DNA of 50,906 bases, taken from the NCBI RefSeq assembly GCF_001429025.1, contig NZ_LMHT01000012.1, positions 47,756-98,661 of the forward strand, written 5' to 3'. The notes under the pieces were generated by a model. The model saw only the letters and a list, made by a program, of their open reading frames with translations. It searched no databases and was not told where the DNA came from. Made by a program: the position numbers and the translations under genes. The stretch comes from Phenylobacterium sp. Root700. Lineage in GTDB: Bacteria; Pseudomonadota; Alphaproteobacteria; Caulobacterales; Caulobacteraceae. Below, piece by piece: positions 8,569 through 19,617 of this stretch (its first letter is position 1; every line of letters begins with the position of its first letter).

Positions 8569-9512
8569 CCGCGCCGGACGCTGGGCGCATGGCCGAAGCG
8601 GCGCCGGAAGGCGGTGGAGAAGTGAGCCGGCGAACTGAAGCCGCAAGCCACCGCCACGTCGGTCACCGACATGGCGGTCTGGCCAAGCAGGACCCTGGCG
8701 CGCTCGAGCCGCAAACCGCTCGAGAACGCCGCCGGCGTCTGGCCCAGGTGCCGGACGAACAGGCGCTCCAACTGGCGCGACGACAGCCGCACGGCGGCGG
8801 CCACCTCGGATGGTGATTTCGGCGAGGCGGGGTCGCCCTCCAGCATCCGCACCGCGGCCTCCAGCTGCGGATGCCCCTTGGCCGCGCGCAGGTGGGTGGA
8901 GGCCGGCTGGCGCTCGGCGCCGGCGCGGTCGCGCTCGACGATGAACTGCGCCGAGACCCGGCGAGCGACGTCGCGGCCATGTCGGGCGGCGATCAGGTGG
9001 GTCATCATATCCAGCGGCGCGACCCCGCCGGTGCAGGTCAGCCGGTCGCCGTCGATGGCATAGAGATCCTCGACGAAATCGATGTCCGGGAACTCCTCGC
9101 GGATGGCCGACAGGTTCTCCCAGTGGATGGCGCAGCGCCGCCGCCCTAGCAGTCCGGCCTCGGCCAGGGCGAAACTGCCGGTGCACAGCGCGCCCAGCGC
9201 CGTCCTGCCGACGGCGAGGTGGCGCAGGGCCGCAATCAGCGGGCGGCCCGTGGCGTGACGCACGTCCACCCCGCCGCAGACGAACACCGCGTCAAAGGCG
9301 CCGGCCTGCGCCAACGAGACCGTCGGCTGCAAGGTCAAGCCGTTGGAGGCCGCGACCGCCTGGCCGTCCAGGGTGATGATCCGCCAGCTATAGTCCTCCC
9401 GGCCGATCAGCCGGTTGGCCATGCGCAGGGCTTCGAGCGCGTTGGCGCACGCGATCATCGAATAGTTCGGCAGGGTCAGGAACCCGAAGCTCTGAAGGGC
9501 CGCCGGCTCCAT
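8556..9512 (-). CDS. GlxA-family AraC regulator, third gene of the gbcAB operon
   Basis: This 318-residue protein has a DJ-1/PfpI-like sensor domain (about residues 8-190, elbow GALCTGSF with Cys110) and a C-terminal AraC domain (about 215-312, with SSRQLERLF). It begins 7 bp after the gbcB stop on the same strand, so it is probably co-transcribed as gbcA-gbcB-regulator. A regulator encoded last in the operon it controls repeats the layout of the carnitine operon at 42-3513. A role as betaine-, dimethylglycine- or sarcosine-responsive activator is likely by family and position. It overlaps glyA tail to tail by 13 bp. Confidence 0.87.
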   Translation of the reverse strand: MEPAALQSFGFLTLPNYSMIACANALEALRMANRLIGREDYSWRIITLDGQAVAASNGLTLQPTVSLAQAGAFDAVFVCGGVDVRHATGRPLIAALRHLAVGRTALGALCTGSFALAEAGLLGRRRCAIHWENLSAIREEFPDIDFVEDLYAIDGDRLTCTGGVAPLDMMTHLIAARHGRDVARRVSAQFIVERDRAGAERQPASTHLRAAKGHPQLEAAVRMLEGDPASPKSPSEVAAAVRLSSRQLERLFVRHLGQTPAAFSSGLRLERARVLLGQTAMSVTDVAVACGFSSPAHFSTAFRRRFGHAPSVRRGQDG

Positions 9513-9519
9513 GAGCGCC

Positions 9520-10611
9520 TCAGCGCTCGATGATCAGGTCGCTTGTGGGGCGCGAGCAGCAGAGCAGGATCATGCCCTGGTCGATCTCGCGCTGTCGAAT
9601 GCCGCCCGCATGGGTCATGTTCACGGCGCCCGCCACCATCTTGCTCTTGCAGGTCCCGCACATTCCCTTGGTGCAAGACGAGGGCAATCTCATACCGGCC
9701 GCCCGGGCGGCGTCGAGCACAAACGTGTCGGGCCCGCAGGTTACGGTCCGCCCCGAGTTCGCGAACGAGATCGTGTACTGGGTCTCCGTCGAGGCGGCGG
9801 CAGGCTCGGCGAGCTCCGGCTCTGCCGCGTTCAGCGTCGCGAAGTCGAAGCTTTCCTCATGATGGCGGGCCATGTCGAAGCCGGCCGCGACCAGCATGGC
9901 CTTGACCGCCTCCATGTAGCCGGCGGGGCCGCAGACAAAGATCTCCCGCTCGCGGAAGTCGGGCGCCAGCTGATCCAGTTGCTGTTGGCCGAGCCTCCCC
10001 GTCAGCCCCACCCAGCCGTCGCCGGCCGTCTCGCAGATCGCCGCGGCGCGAAACCCGGAGCGGACCCGCTCCATCAGCGCGACCTCGTCGCGAAACACGA
10101 TGTCGGCCGGCGAGCGGGCGCTGTGGATGAAGACGATGTCGGCGTCGCTGGCCAGGTCATGGTGTGCGCGCGCCATGCTCATCAGCGGCGTGAGGCCGCT
10201 GCCGGCCGACAGGAACAGGTACTTCGCCGCGGGATGATCGGCGCAGGTGAACTCGCCCATCGGGCCGAGCGCCCGGATCGCGCCGCCGACCTTCAGCGTG
10301 TCGTGCAGCCAGTTCGACACCGGCCCGCCGGGCACGCGCTTGACGGTGATGGCGATGGTGTTCGGCCGCGTCGGCGAGGAGGCCAGCGTATAGCAGCGAT
10401 GGACGCTCTCGCCGCCGATCTGAAACTCGAAGGTGAGGAACTGGCCGGGACGGAAGTGAAACAGCCGAGGTTCGGGGGCCGAGAACACGAAGGTGCGGAC
10501 GTCGTGGGTCTCGTCATGGACCGCCCGGCAGATCAGCACGTCGTCGACTTCGGCGTCCCAGGCCGGCGGCGGCGTCCCGGCGGGCCGCGCGAGGATGGCC
10601 TGAACCGACAT
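9520..10611 (-). CDS. gbcB: Glycine betaine monooxygenase reductase subunit
   Basis: This 363-residue electron-transfer protein supplies electrons to the Rieske oxygenase encoded directly upstream. Domains in order are a ferredoxin-reductase FAD domain (about 20-125, RCYTLASS at 72-79), an NAD-binding domain (about 128-240, with AGSGLTP and CGPAGYM) and a C-terminal plant-type [2Fe-2S] domain. The cluster ligands are Cys313, Cys318, Cys321 and Cys351. This FAD/NAD plus C-terminal ferredoxin order matches GbcB. The start overlaps the gbcA stop by one base. A related NADH reductase for another oxygenase is the alternative, but pairing with the betaine oxygenase makes GbcB most likely. Confidence 0.93.
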   Translation of the reverse strand: MSVQAILARPAGTPPPAWDAEVDDVLICRAVHDETHDVRTFVFSAPEPRLFHFRPGQFLTFEFQIGGESVHRCYTLASSPTRPNTIAITVKRVPGGPVSNWLHDTLKVGGAIRALGPMGEFTCADHPAAKYLFLSAGSGLTPLMSMARAHHDLASDADIVFIHSARSPADIVFRDEVALMERVRSGFRAAAICETAGDGWVGLTGRLGQQQLDQLAPDFREREIFVCGPAGYMEAVKAMLVAAGFDMARHHEESFDFATLNAAEPELAEPAAASTETQYTISFANSGRTVTCGPDTFVLDAARAAGMRLPSSCTKGMCGTCKSKMVAGAVNMTHAGGIRQREIDQGMILLCCSRPTSDLIIER

Positions 10612-11858
10612 CAGGCGAGTTCCGCCGACAGCCGGCCCAGATACCAGGTGCAGAACTTCTCCACGAAGCCCTCGGTGAAGGGCGAATAGGGCCCCGGTTC
10701 ATAGGCGGGGCTGCGCACCCCGGCCTGGGAAATCCCCACCAGCTCGGCGTCCTGGCGATTGGTCGCCAGCCAGACCCGGGTCAGGTTCTCAACGTCGTAA
10801 TCCACCCCCTCGACCGCATCCTTGTGAACCAGCCATTTGGTGCGCAGCAGGGTCTCCTCAGGTCCAACCGGGATCACCGAGAAGGTGACGATGTGGTCGC
10901 CCATGAAGTGGTGCCAGGAGTTCGGCTGCGTCCAGAACGACAGCCCGCCCGACCGCCGATCCTTGATCTGCCCCAGCATCCGCTGCGAGGCCGCCTTGGT
11001 GTCGAGGGTCTGGCTTTCCCCGTGTTGGTCCATCGGCAGGCGCTCGGTGCGGAACCCGGTGACCCGATCGCTCAGGTGCTCGACCTCACGGGCCGGCAGG
11101 CCGTCGGCCTCCCATCGCTGTTGCAGCTCGGTGACCATGTCGGCGTAGCGCTCGGCCTGCTGGAGGTCGAGGTCGTCCAGCGCGGTTGGCGAGAAGCCGA
11201 AGCCGTAGGCGAACAGCGAGGTCGTCAGCTCGGGATGATTGGCCGCGCAGTGATAGCACTCGCGGTTGTTCTCCATGGTGAGCTTCCAGTTGCCGTGCTC
11301 GATCAGATCCGTCGAGTGGGCGATCTTGCAGTTCGCGACATCGTGGGGCGCCAGATAGGGCGTCATCACCCGCGCCATCTCCTCGATATCGGCCGGCGGC
11401 TCATCGGCCAGACAGATAAACAGCAGCCCGGCGACCGAGCGCAGATGGACCGGCTTCAGGCCCCGGCAGCTCTTGTCGAAGTCCTCGCCCATATGGTCGG
11501 CGAACAGCAGCCGGCCATCCAGGGCGTAGGTCCAGGCGTGATAACGGCAGACCAGGTTGCCGACCGAGGACTTGCCGTCCGGCGTCAGCCGCGCGCCGCG
11601 ATGGCGGCAGACATTGTGGAAGGCGCGGATCTGCATGTCGTCGTCGCGGACGATGATCACCGACGCCGCCCCGATGTCGAAGCTCATCACGTCGCCGGCC
11701 TCGGGCACGTCGGGCTCGACCCCGACATAGATCCAGTGGCGGGCGAAGATCAGGTCCAGGTCGGTCTGGAAGATTTCCGGGCTGGTGTAGAAGTCCTGAT
11801 CCAGGGTGTGCCCCGGCTTGCGCCCGGCGATCAGTTGGGCGAGCGCATCGTGCGGCAT
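10611..11858 (-). CDS. gbcA: Glycine betaine monooxygenase, Rieske oxygenase subunit
   Basis: This 415-residue Rieske non-haem iron oxygenase should demethylate glycine betaine to dimethylglycine with release of formaldehyde. The Rieske ligands are Cys84 and His86 (CRH) and Cys104 and His107 (CRYH). The mononuclear iron site is near ENNRECYHCAANH, with His203 and His208. It is the first gene of the leftward gbcA-gbcB-regulator operon and is divergent from the sarcosine oxidase operon. Stachydrine (proline betaine) demethylases are close relatives. The full betaine-to-glycine pathway next door favours glycine betaine as substrate. Confidence 0.93.
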   Translation of the reverse strand: MPHDALAQLIAGRKPGHTLDQDFYTSPEIFQTDLDLIFARHWIYVGVEPDVPEAGDVMSFDIGAASVIIVRDDDMQIRAFHNVCRHRGARLTPDGKSSVGNLVCRYHAWTYALDGRLLFADHMGEDFDKSCRGLKPVHLRSVAGLLFICLADEPPADIEEMARVMTPYLAPHDVANCKIAHSTDLIEHGNWKLTMENNRECYHCAANHPELTTSLFAYGFGFSPTALDDLDLQQAERYADMVTELQQRWEADGLPAREVEHLSDRVTGFRTERLPMDQHGESQTLDTKAASQRMLGQIKDRRSGGLSFWTQPNSWHHFMGDHIVTFSVIPVGPEETLLRTKWLVHKDAVEGVDYDVENLTRVWLATNRQDAELVGISQAGVRSPAYEPGPYSPFTEGFVEKFCTWYLGRLSAELA

Positions 11859-12101
11859 GGGATCCTCGACGTGGGTCTGGAGCGGCCTGAAAACCGGGCC
11901 AGTGTGAACCGCTCGCCGAGCGTCAGCTTTCTCAAAAGCGACATCTTCTTTTTATTTTACGACACCGCCCAATTGCGGTCGGGACCCGCTCCGCCGCGCC
12001 CGAATGATGTCGCATAGGTTCAAGCCGAGCGGCGGACTGATGCTCGTTGGGGGACGTTCGACGCCGCAAGATGACCTTCGTTATCGATGTGGGGGCGCCG
12101 C
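11859..12101. promoter_or_regulatory. Divergent control region between gbcA and soxB
   Basis: This 243-bp gap separates two divergent catabolic operons. It includes an unusually AT-rich tract (11945-11959). ACGACAC occurs at 11959-11965. GCGACAT (11938-11944) and ATGTCGC (12007-12013) form an inverted repeat about 62 bp apart. These are plausible half-sites for one of the GlxA-type activators, whose relatives are activators of exactly these genes in Pseudomonas. Exact promoters were not resolved. Confidence 0.42.
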
Positions 12102-13355
12102 ATGCAGAAGTTCTCAGCCTTCTCGCTTCTTCGCGAAGGCCTTTCAGGTCAGCGCGGTTGGCAGGCCCAATGGCGCTCGCCAGAGCCCAAGCGCGCCTAT
12201 GACGCGGTGATCATCGGCGGCGGCGGCCACGGCCTGGGCGCGGCCTACTACCTGGCCAAGGAGCATGGCCTGACCAACATCGCGGTCCTGGAAAAGGGCT
12301 GGATCGGCGGCGGCAACACCGGGCGCAACACCACCATCATCCGCTCGAACTACCTGTTTCAGGAAAGTTCGACGCTGTACGACCACGCCATGAAGCTGTG
12401 GGAGAACCTCTCCCAGAGCCTCAACTACAACGTCATGTTCTCGCAGCGCGGCGTGCTGATGCTCGCCCACACCGTCCATGACGTGCAGGTCTTCAAGCGC
12501 CACGTGCACGCCAACCGCGTCAACGGCGTGGACAACGAATGGCTGACCCCCGAGGAAGCCAAGGACTTCTGTCCGCCGCTCAATATCGAACCGGGCATGC
12601 GCTATCCGGTGCTCGGCGGCGCCCTGCAACGTCGTGGCGGCACCGCGCGCCACGACGCGGTCGCCTGGGGCTACGCCCGCGCCGCCGACGCGCTGGGTGT
12701 CGACATCATTCAAAACTGCGAAGTCACCGGCATCCGGCGCGACGCGTCCGGGGCGGTGAACGGCGTCGAAACCACCCGCGGCCCGATCTCCACCCGCAAG
12801 ATCGGCGTCTCCGCCGCCGGCCACACCAGCGTGGTCATGGGCATGGCCGGGGTCCGGCTGCCGCTGGAAAGCTACCCGCTGCAGGCGCTGGTTTCCGAAC
12901 CGATCAAGCCGGTCTTCCCCTGCGTGGTGATGTCCAACACCATCCACGCCTACATCAGCCAGTCCGACAAGGGCGAGCTGGTGATCGGCGCCGGAACCGA
13001 CATCTACACCTCCTACACCCAGCGCGGCGGCCTGCACGTCAACGCCCACACCCTCGACGCCATCTGCGAGCTGTTCCCGCAGTTCCGGCGCATGCGGATG
13101 CTGCGCAACTGGGGCGGCATCGTCGACGTCACCCCGGACCGCTCGCCGATCATCGCCAAGACCCCGGTGCCCGGCCTCTACGTCAACTGCGGCTGGGGCA
13201 CCGGCGGCTTCAAGGCCACGCCCGGCGCGGCGCACCTGCTGGCCTGGACCATGGCCAAGGACGAGCCCCACCCGATCAACGCGCCCTTCACCATCGAACG
13301 CTTCCGCGACGGCTACCTGATCGACGAAGCGGCCGCCGCCGCCGTCGCGCACTGA
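12102..13355 (+). CDS. soxB: Heterotetrameric sarcosine oxidase, beta subunit
   Basis: This 417-residue flavoprotein subunit demethylates sarcosine. The FAD-binding dinucleotide motif is [17 protein letters not shown] (about 36-52). His184, in [12 protein letters not shown], lines up with the histidine that carries covalent FMN in characterised enzymes. The ATG at 12102 matches the usual family start MQ-F-----LREGL; an in-frame start 15 bp upstream is less typical. It is the first gene of soxB-soxD-soxA-soxG, which continues into serine deaminase, purU and the dimethylglycine enzyme. The N-methyl group ends as 5,10-methylene-THF when THF is present, otherwise as formaldehyde. Confidence 0.96.
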   Translation: MQKFSAFSLLREGLSGQRGWQAQWRSPEPKRAYDAVIIGGGGHGLGAAYYLAKEHGLTNIAVLEKGWIGGGNTGRNTTIIRSNYLFQESSTLYDHAMKLWENLSQSLNYNVMFSQRGVLMLAHTVHDVQVFKRHVHANRVNGVDNEWLTPEEAKDFCPPLNIEPGMRYPVLGGALQRRGGTARHDAVAWGYARAADALGVDIIQNCEVTGIRRDASGAVNGVETTRGPISTRKIGVSAAGHTSVVMGMAGVRLPLESYPLQALVSEPIKPVFPCVVMSNTIHAYISQSDKGELVIGAGTDIYTSYTQRGGLHVNAHTLDAICELFPQFRRMRMLRNWGGIVDVTPDRSPIIAKTPVPGLYVNCGWGTGGFKATPGAAHLLAWTMAKDEPHPINAPFTIERFRDGYLIDEAAAAAVAH

Positions 13356-13364
13356 GACGACATC

Positions 13365-13664
13365 ATGCTGCTGATCACCTGCCCCTATTGCGGCCCCCGC
13401 CCCGAACTTGAGTTCGCCTATGGCGGCCAGGCCCATATCGCCCGGCCGCAACAGCCGGCGGACCTGAACGACGACGCCTGGGCCGAGCACCTCTACATGC
13501 GCGACAACGCCAAGGGCGCGCACGCCGAGCGTTGGCGCCACACCCACGGCTGCGCGCGGTTCTTCAACGCCGTCCGCGACACCGGCAGCGATCGCATCCT
13601 GGCGACCTATGAAACCGGCACGCCGCGACCGGCCGCCGGCGACCTCGTCGGAGGCGCGGCATGA
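13365..13664 (+). CDS. soxD: Sarcosine oxidase, delta subunit
   Basis: This 99-residue small subunit has the zinc-binding signature of the family: Cys6 and Cys9 in CPYCG, and His59 and Cys63 in RHTHGC. It is structural within the SoxABDG heterotetramer. It lies 9 bp after soxB and overlaps the soxA start by 4 bp (ATGA), so translation is coupled. Length and position are typical of soxBDAG operons. Confidence 0.95.
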   Translation: MLLITCPYCGPRPELEFAYGGQAHIARPQQPADLNDDAWAEHLYMRDNAKGAHAERWRHTHGCARFFNAVRDTGSDRILATYETGTPRPAAGDLVGGAA

Positions 13665-16651
13665 CCAGCGTTTATCGGACTAAGGACGGCGGCCGGATCC
13701 AGCGCGGCAAGCCGCTGCGCTTCACCTTCGACGGCCGCGCGCTGCAAGGCGTCGAGGGCGACACCCTGGCCTCGGCCCTGCTGGCCAACGGCATTCATCT
13801 GGTCGGTCGCTCGTTCAAGTACCACCGACCGCGCGGCATCCTGTCGGCCGGCGCCGACGAACCCAACGCCCTGGTCGGAGTCCGCCGCGACGCCGCGCGC
13901 TATACACCCAACCTGCGCGCCACCCAGGTCGAACTGTATGACGGCCTGGAGGCGGAGAGCCAGAACCGCTGGCCCAGCCTGGCGCTGGACACCGGCGCCC
14001 TCAACGGCCTGATCTCGCCGTTCATCCCGGCGGGCTTCTACTACAAGACCTTCATGTGGCCGCGTAAGGCCTGGGACAGCCTCTACGAACCCTTCATCCG
14101 CGCCGCCGCCGGCCTTGGCCGCGCGCCCACCCAGGCCGATCCCGACCGCTATCTGAACCGCTACGCCCATTGCGACGTGCTGATCGCCGGGGCCGGACCC
14201 GCCGGCCTGTCGGCCGCCCTGACGGCGGCCCGCAGCGGGGCGCGCGTGATCCTCTGCGACGAGCAGTCCGAGTTCGGCGGCTCGCTGCTGGCCGAAACCT
14301 CCGCGACCATCGAAGGTCTGCCGGCCCAGGTCTGGCTGCAGGAAGCCATCGCCGAACTGGCGGGCAATCCTCGGGTCGTCCTGCTGCCGCGGACCACCGC
14401 CTTCGGCTACTTCGCCCACAACCTGATCGGCTTGAACCAGCGCGTCACCGACCACCTCGCCGTCCCCTCCGCCGAGCAGCCGCGCGAGCGCCTGTGGCAG
14501 GTGCGCGCCAAGGAGGTGATCCTCTGCGCCGGCGCGCTGGAACGCCCGCTGGTCTTCCCGGGCAATGATCGCCCCGGAATCCTGCTGGCCGACTCCGCCC
14601 GGACCTATCTGAACCGCTACGGCGTGCGGCCAGGCAAGCGGGTGGTGATCATCACCGCCCATGACGGCGCCTATCGCGCCGCGCTCGACCTGCATGCCGC
14701 CGGGGTGGAGATCGCCGCCATCGCCGACGTCCGCGCCACCGCCGACGGACCGGCGCCGCAAGCCGCCAGGCAGGCCGGCCTGCCGATCCGGCTGCGAACC
14801 ACGATCACCGGAACCCGGGGCGGCCTGCGCGTCGAGGGCGTGAGCCTGGCGGCCATGGATGGCGGCCCCTCCCAGTCCGTGGCCTGCGACGCGGTGTTGA
14901 TGTCTGGCGGCTTCACCCCCAGCGTCCACCTGTTCTCCCAGTCCCGCGGCAAGCTGGACTGGGACCCGGCCGCGCAGAGCTTCGTCCCCGGCCGTTCGGC
15001 CGAACGCGAGCGCTCCGCCGGTGCGAGCCGCGGCCTCTTCGGTCTGGCCGAAGTCCTGGCCGATGGCGCGGCGGCCGGCGCGGACGCCGTCGCCGCTGCG
15101 GGTTTGACGCCGCCCGCTCCCCGCCGCCTCGAGGCCTCGGGGATCGATCTCGGCACGGACGGCTTCCTCGGCGCCCTGCCCGGCGCGGGCGCGCCTGGCG
15201 CCAAGGCCTTCGTGGACTGGCAGAACGACGTCACCGCCAAGGATCTACTGCTGGCGACCCGCGAGGGCTTCCGCTCCATCGAGCATATCAAGCGCTACAC
15301 CACGACGGGCATGGCCACCGACCAGGGCAAGACCTCAAACATGAACGCCCTGGGCGTCGTGTCCGAGGCCCTGGGCACGCCGATCCCGGCGGTCGGGCTG
15401 ACCACCTTCCGCATGCCCTACACGCCGGTGACCTTCGGAAGCTTGGCGGCGACCTCGCGCGGAGTGCTGTTCGACCCGGTCCGCACCACCCCGATCCATG
15501 ATTGGGCGGCGGCGCAGGGCGCGGTGTTCGAGGATGTCGGCCTGTGGAAACGCGCCCGCTACTTCCCGCGCGGCGGCGAGGACATGGACGCCGCCGTGGC
15601 CCGCGAATGCCTGGCCGTCCGCTCCGGCGTCGGCGTCTTCGACGCCACCACCCTGGGCAAGATCGAGGTCGTCGGACCTGACGCGGCGAAGTTCATGAAC
15701 CGTCTCTACGTCAACGCCTGGACCAAGCTGGCCCCTGGCCGCTCGCGCTACGGCGTGCTGCTGCGCGACGACGGCTTCATCTTCGACGACGGGGTGGTCG
15801 GGCGCGTGGCCGAGGACCGCTTCCACGTCACCACCACCACCGGCGGCGCGCCGCGAGTGCTGGCGATGATGGAGGACTATCTGCAGACCGAATGGCCCGA
15901 CCTCAACGTCTGGCTGACCTCGACCACTGAGCAATGGGCGGTGATCGCCGTCCAGGGCCCGCAGGCCCGCCAGGTCCTTGAGGGCTTGGTCGAGGGGATC
16001 GACCTGTCGGCGGAGGCCCTGCCGCATATGAGCCTGACCGAAGGCAAGATCTGCGGCGTTCCCACCCGCCTGTTCCGGATGAGCTTCACCGGCGAACTCG
16101 GCTTCGAGGTCAATGTCCCGACCTCCCACGGACGAGCAGTCTGGGAGGCGATCTGGGCCGCCGGCCAGCCCCACGGAATGGTCGCCTACGGCACCGAGAC
16201 CATGCACGTCCTGCGGGCGGAGAAGGGCTACATCATCGTCGGTCAGGAAACCGACGGCACGGTGACGCCGGACGACGCCGGCCTCAGCTGGGCCATCGGG
16301 CGGACCAAGGCCGACTATGTCGGCAAGCGCTCCCTGGCCCGGGAGGCGATGAACGCCCCCGACCGCAAGCAGCTGGTGGGCCTCTACACCCAGAACCCGT
16401 CCGTGGTCATCGAGGAAGGCTCGCAGGTCGTCGCCGACGCCCGGCAGCAGATCCCCATGCGCCCGATCGGGCACGTCTCCTCGTCCTATATGAGCGCCAC
16501 GCTCGGCCGCTCCATCGCGCTGGCCCTGGTCTCCGGCGGCCGGGCGCGCATGGGCCAGACCCTGTTCGTTCCCACCGCCGATGGCGAAGTCGCGGTCACG
16601 GTGACTTCGCCGGTCTTCTACGATCAAGAAGGAGTGCGGGTGAATGCATGA
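13661..16651 (+). CDS. soxA: Sarcosine oxidase, alpha subunit
   Basis: This 996-residue subunit contains an N-terminal ferredoxin-like fold (about 10-100, with SFKYHRPRG), an NAD-binding disulfide-reductase-like region (about 165-480, motif IAGAGPAGLSAA) and a C-terminal GcvT-like THF-binding domain (about 620-985). The GcvT part takes the methylene group onto THF at the far end of the internal tunnel of the enzyme. The length matches the family. It overlaps soxD by 4 bp at the start and soxG by 8 bp at the end, so all four subunits are one transcript. Confidence 0.96.
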   Translation: MTSVYRTKDGGRIQRGKPLRFTFDGRALQGVEGDTLASALLANGIHLVGRSFKYHRPRGILSAGADEPNALVGVRRDAARYTPNLRATQVELYDGLEAESQNRWPSLALDTGALNGLISPFIPAGFYYKTFMWPRKAWDSLYEPFIRAAAGLGRAPTQADPDRYLNRYAHCDVLIAGAGPAGLSAALTAARSGARVILCDEQSEFGGSLLAETSATIEGLPAQVWLQEAIAELAGNPRVVLLPRTTAFGYFAHNLIGLNQRVTDHLAVPSAEQPRERLWQVRAKEVILCAGALERPLVFPGNDRPGILLADSARTYLNRYGVRPGKRVVIITAHDGAYRAALDLHAAGVEIAAIADVRATADGPAPQAARQAGLPIRLRTTITGTRGGLRVEGVSLAAMDGGPSQSVACDAVLMSGGFTPSVHLFSQSRGKLDWDPAAQSFVPGRSAERERSAGASRGLFGLAEVLADGAAAGADAVAAAGLTPPAPRRLEASGIDLGTDGFLGALPGAGAPGAKAFVDWQNDVTAKDLLLATREGFRSIEHIKRYTTTGMATDQGKTSNMNALGVVSEALGTPIPAVGLTTFRMPYTPVTFGSLAATSRGVLFDPVRTTPIHDWAAAQGAVFEDVGLWKRARYFPRGGEDMDAAVARECLAVRSGVGVFDATTLGKIEVVGPDAAKFMNRLYVNAWTKLAPGRSRYGVLLRDDGFIFDDGVVGRVAEDRFHVTTTTGGAPRVLAMMEDYLQTEWPDLNVWLTSTTEQWAVIAVQGPQARQVLEGLVEGIDLSAEALPHMSLTEGKICGVPTRLFRMSFTGELGFEVNVPTSHGRAVWEAIWAAGQPHGMVAYGTETMHVLRAEKGYIIVGQETDGTVTPDDAGLSWAIGRTKADYVGKRSLAREAMNAPDRKQLVGLYTQNPSVVIEEGSQVVADARQQIPMRPIGHVSSSYMSATLGRSIALALVSGGRARMGQTLFVPTADGEVAVTVTSPVFYDQEGVRVNA

Positions 16652-17189
16652 CACCCTGACCGCCCAGCGGCCCTCGGCCGCATCGATGTCGGCCCCCGCG
16701 ATCGTCAAGCCCCTGCCCGCGGCCTCGCGTTTCATCCTGCAGGGAAGCGCCGCGGTCATGGCCGCAGCGGCCGCCGCCCTGGCGCTGCCAGACACCAAAC
16801 TAGCGTGCCGGGCCTCCGCCCACGGCGAACGCGCGATCCTCTGGCTTGGCCCGTATGAACGGCTGGTGATCGGCGGAGAGGCCGAGGGGGCTGAACTGAC
16901 CCGCCTGCTCGCCGCCGCGCTAGTCGACCTGCCTCACTCGCTCGTCGAGGTCACCGACCGCCAAATCGCCTTCGAAGTGACGGGGCCGCACGCCGCCGAA
17001 CTGCTCAACAGCGCCTGCCCGCTCGATCTCGATCTCAGCCAGTTCCCGGTCGGCATGTGCACCCGCACGATCCTGGCCAAGGCCGAGATCGTGCTGTGGC
17101 GCACGGCGCCCGAGACCTTCCGCCTGGAGGTCTGGCGCTCGTTCAGCGCCTATGTCGTCGGCTTGCTGGAAGAAGCCGGGCGCGCCTGA
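16644..17189 (+). CDS. soxG: Sarcosine oxidase, gamma subunit
   Basis: This 181-residue subunit is weakly conserved in general but is recognised here by place and by fold-type stretches such as WLGPYERLVIG (about 66-76) and SLVEVTDRQIAFEVTGP (about 100-116). The latter resembles the GcvT/YgfZ fold of gamma subunits. It overlaps the end of soxA by 8 bp and is followed by the serine deaminase gene after 3 bp. It completes the soxBDAG set. Confidence 0.92.
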   Translation: MHDTLTAQRPSAASMSAPAIVKPLPAASRFILQGSAAVMAAAAAALALPDTKLACRASAHGERAILWLGPYERLVIGGEAEGAELTRLLAAALVDLPHSLVEVTDRQIAFEVTGPHAAELLNSACPLDLDLSQFPVGMCTRTILAKAEIVLWRTAPETFRLEVWRSFSAYVVGLLEEAGRA

Positions 17190-17192
17190 GCC

Positions 17193-18560
<1,368 letters not shown>

Positions 18561-18609
18561 ACGCCCACGCCGACAGAGCCGACGCGATCGATTGGAGCGG
18601 CAAGGACCG

Positions 18610-19518
18610 ATGAACGTGACCACTATCAGACCCGCTTTCCTGACGTCGGAGCCCGGCAAGGTCGAGGTTGAGGACTATGTCCTGAACATCTCCTGCCCCA
18701 ACGCCGCCGGCATCGTCGCCGAGGTTTCCCAGCTGCTGTTTTCGTACGGCGGGAACATCCTCGATGCGAACCAGTTCGACGACATCATCACCGGCCGGTT
18801 CTTCATGCGGGTGGTGTTCAGCATGCCGACCGGCCGCCTGCCGCTGCTGCAGTCCGACTTCGGCCCCACGGCCGAGCGCTTCGGCATGACCTGGGGCGTC
18901 CGCCGTCAGAGCGAGCCCCTGCGGGTCATGCTGATGGCTTCGAAGTTCGTGCACTGCCTGGCCGACCTGCTGTCGCGGTGGCGGAGCGGCGAATTGCCGA
19001 TGCAGGTGGTCGGGCTGATCTCGAACCACCCGCGCGAGGTCTATGCCGACCTCGACCTCACCGGCATCCCGTTCCACCACCTGCCGGTCACCAAGGACAA
19101 CAAGCCCGAGCAGGAAGCCAAGATCGAACAGCTGGTCGCCCAGACCAGCGCCGACGTCATCGTCCTCGCCCGCTACATGCAGGTGCTGTCAGACCGCCTG
19201 GTGCAAACCCTGACCGGCCGATGCATCAACATCCACCACTCGTTCCTGCCCGGCTTCAAGGGCGCCAAGCCCTATCACCAGGCCTATGTGCGCGGCGTGA
19301 AGCTCATCGGGGCGACCGCCCACTACGTGACCGCCGACCTGGATGAAGGGCCGATCATCGAACAGGAGGTCGAGCGTATCAGCCACAAGGACACGCCCGA
19401 CGATCTCATCCGCAAGGGCCGCGATATCGAGCGCCGCGTCCTGGCCCGCGCCCTGGGCTTCCACCTGGAAGGCCGGGTGTTCCTCAACGAACAGAAGACC
19501 GTGGTCTTCCGTGACTGA
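18610..19518 (+). CDS. purU: Formyltetrahydrofolate deformylase
   Basis: This 302-residue enzyme hydrolyses 10-formyl-THF to formate and THF. The N-terminal ACT domain spans about residues 22-100. The C-terminal formyltransferase-like domain (about 105-300) carries the catalytic set Asn207, His209 (NIHHSFLP) and Asp245 (DLDEGP). The start at 18610 was chosen because homology to the family starts there; the open frame continues upstream inside the serine deaminase gene. In a demethylation operon PurU recycles THF loaded by the flavin demethylases, and the formate can be used by the enzyme at 23071. FolD, needed to get from methylene-THF to formyl-THF, is not in this window. Confidence 0.95.
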   Translation: MNVTTIRPAFLTSEPGKVEVEDYVLNISCPNAAGIVAEVSQLLFSYGGNILDANQFDDIITGRFFMRVVFSMPTGRLPLLQSDFGPTAERFGMTWGVRRQSEPLRVMLMASKFVHCLADLLSRWRSGELPMQVVGLISNHPREVYADLDLTGIPFHHLPVTKDNKPEQEAKIEQLVAQTSADVIVLARYMQVLSDRLVQTLTGRCINIHHSFLPGFKGAKPYHQAYVRGVKLIGATAHYVTADLDEGPIIEQEVERISHKDTPDDLIRKGRDIERRVLARALGFHLEGRVFLNEQKTVVFRD

Positions 19519-19617
19519 CGCCAGCCTCAGCACCCTAGACGTCCGCTCCGAAGACGGACATGCCTCACGCCGTCGCGCGCCTCAGGGCCGCGACGCCTTC
19601 TCCAGTTGGATCTGAAA

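Noticed and set aside
6532..9186. 884-codon open frame on the minus strand antisense to glyA and the hydrolase
   Set aside because: Low-complexity Arg/Gly/His-rich translation with no domain, lying over well-supported genes. Typical of GC-rich codon-position shadows.
12144..13547. 467-codon minus-strand open frame over soxB and soxD
   Set aside because: Antisense shadow of genes with clear catalytic motifs; its composition is not protein-like.
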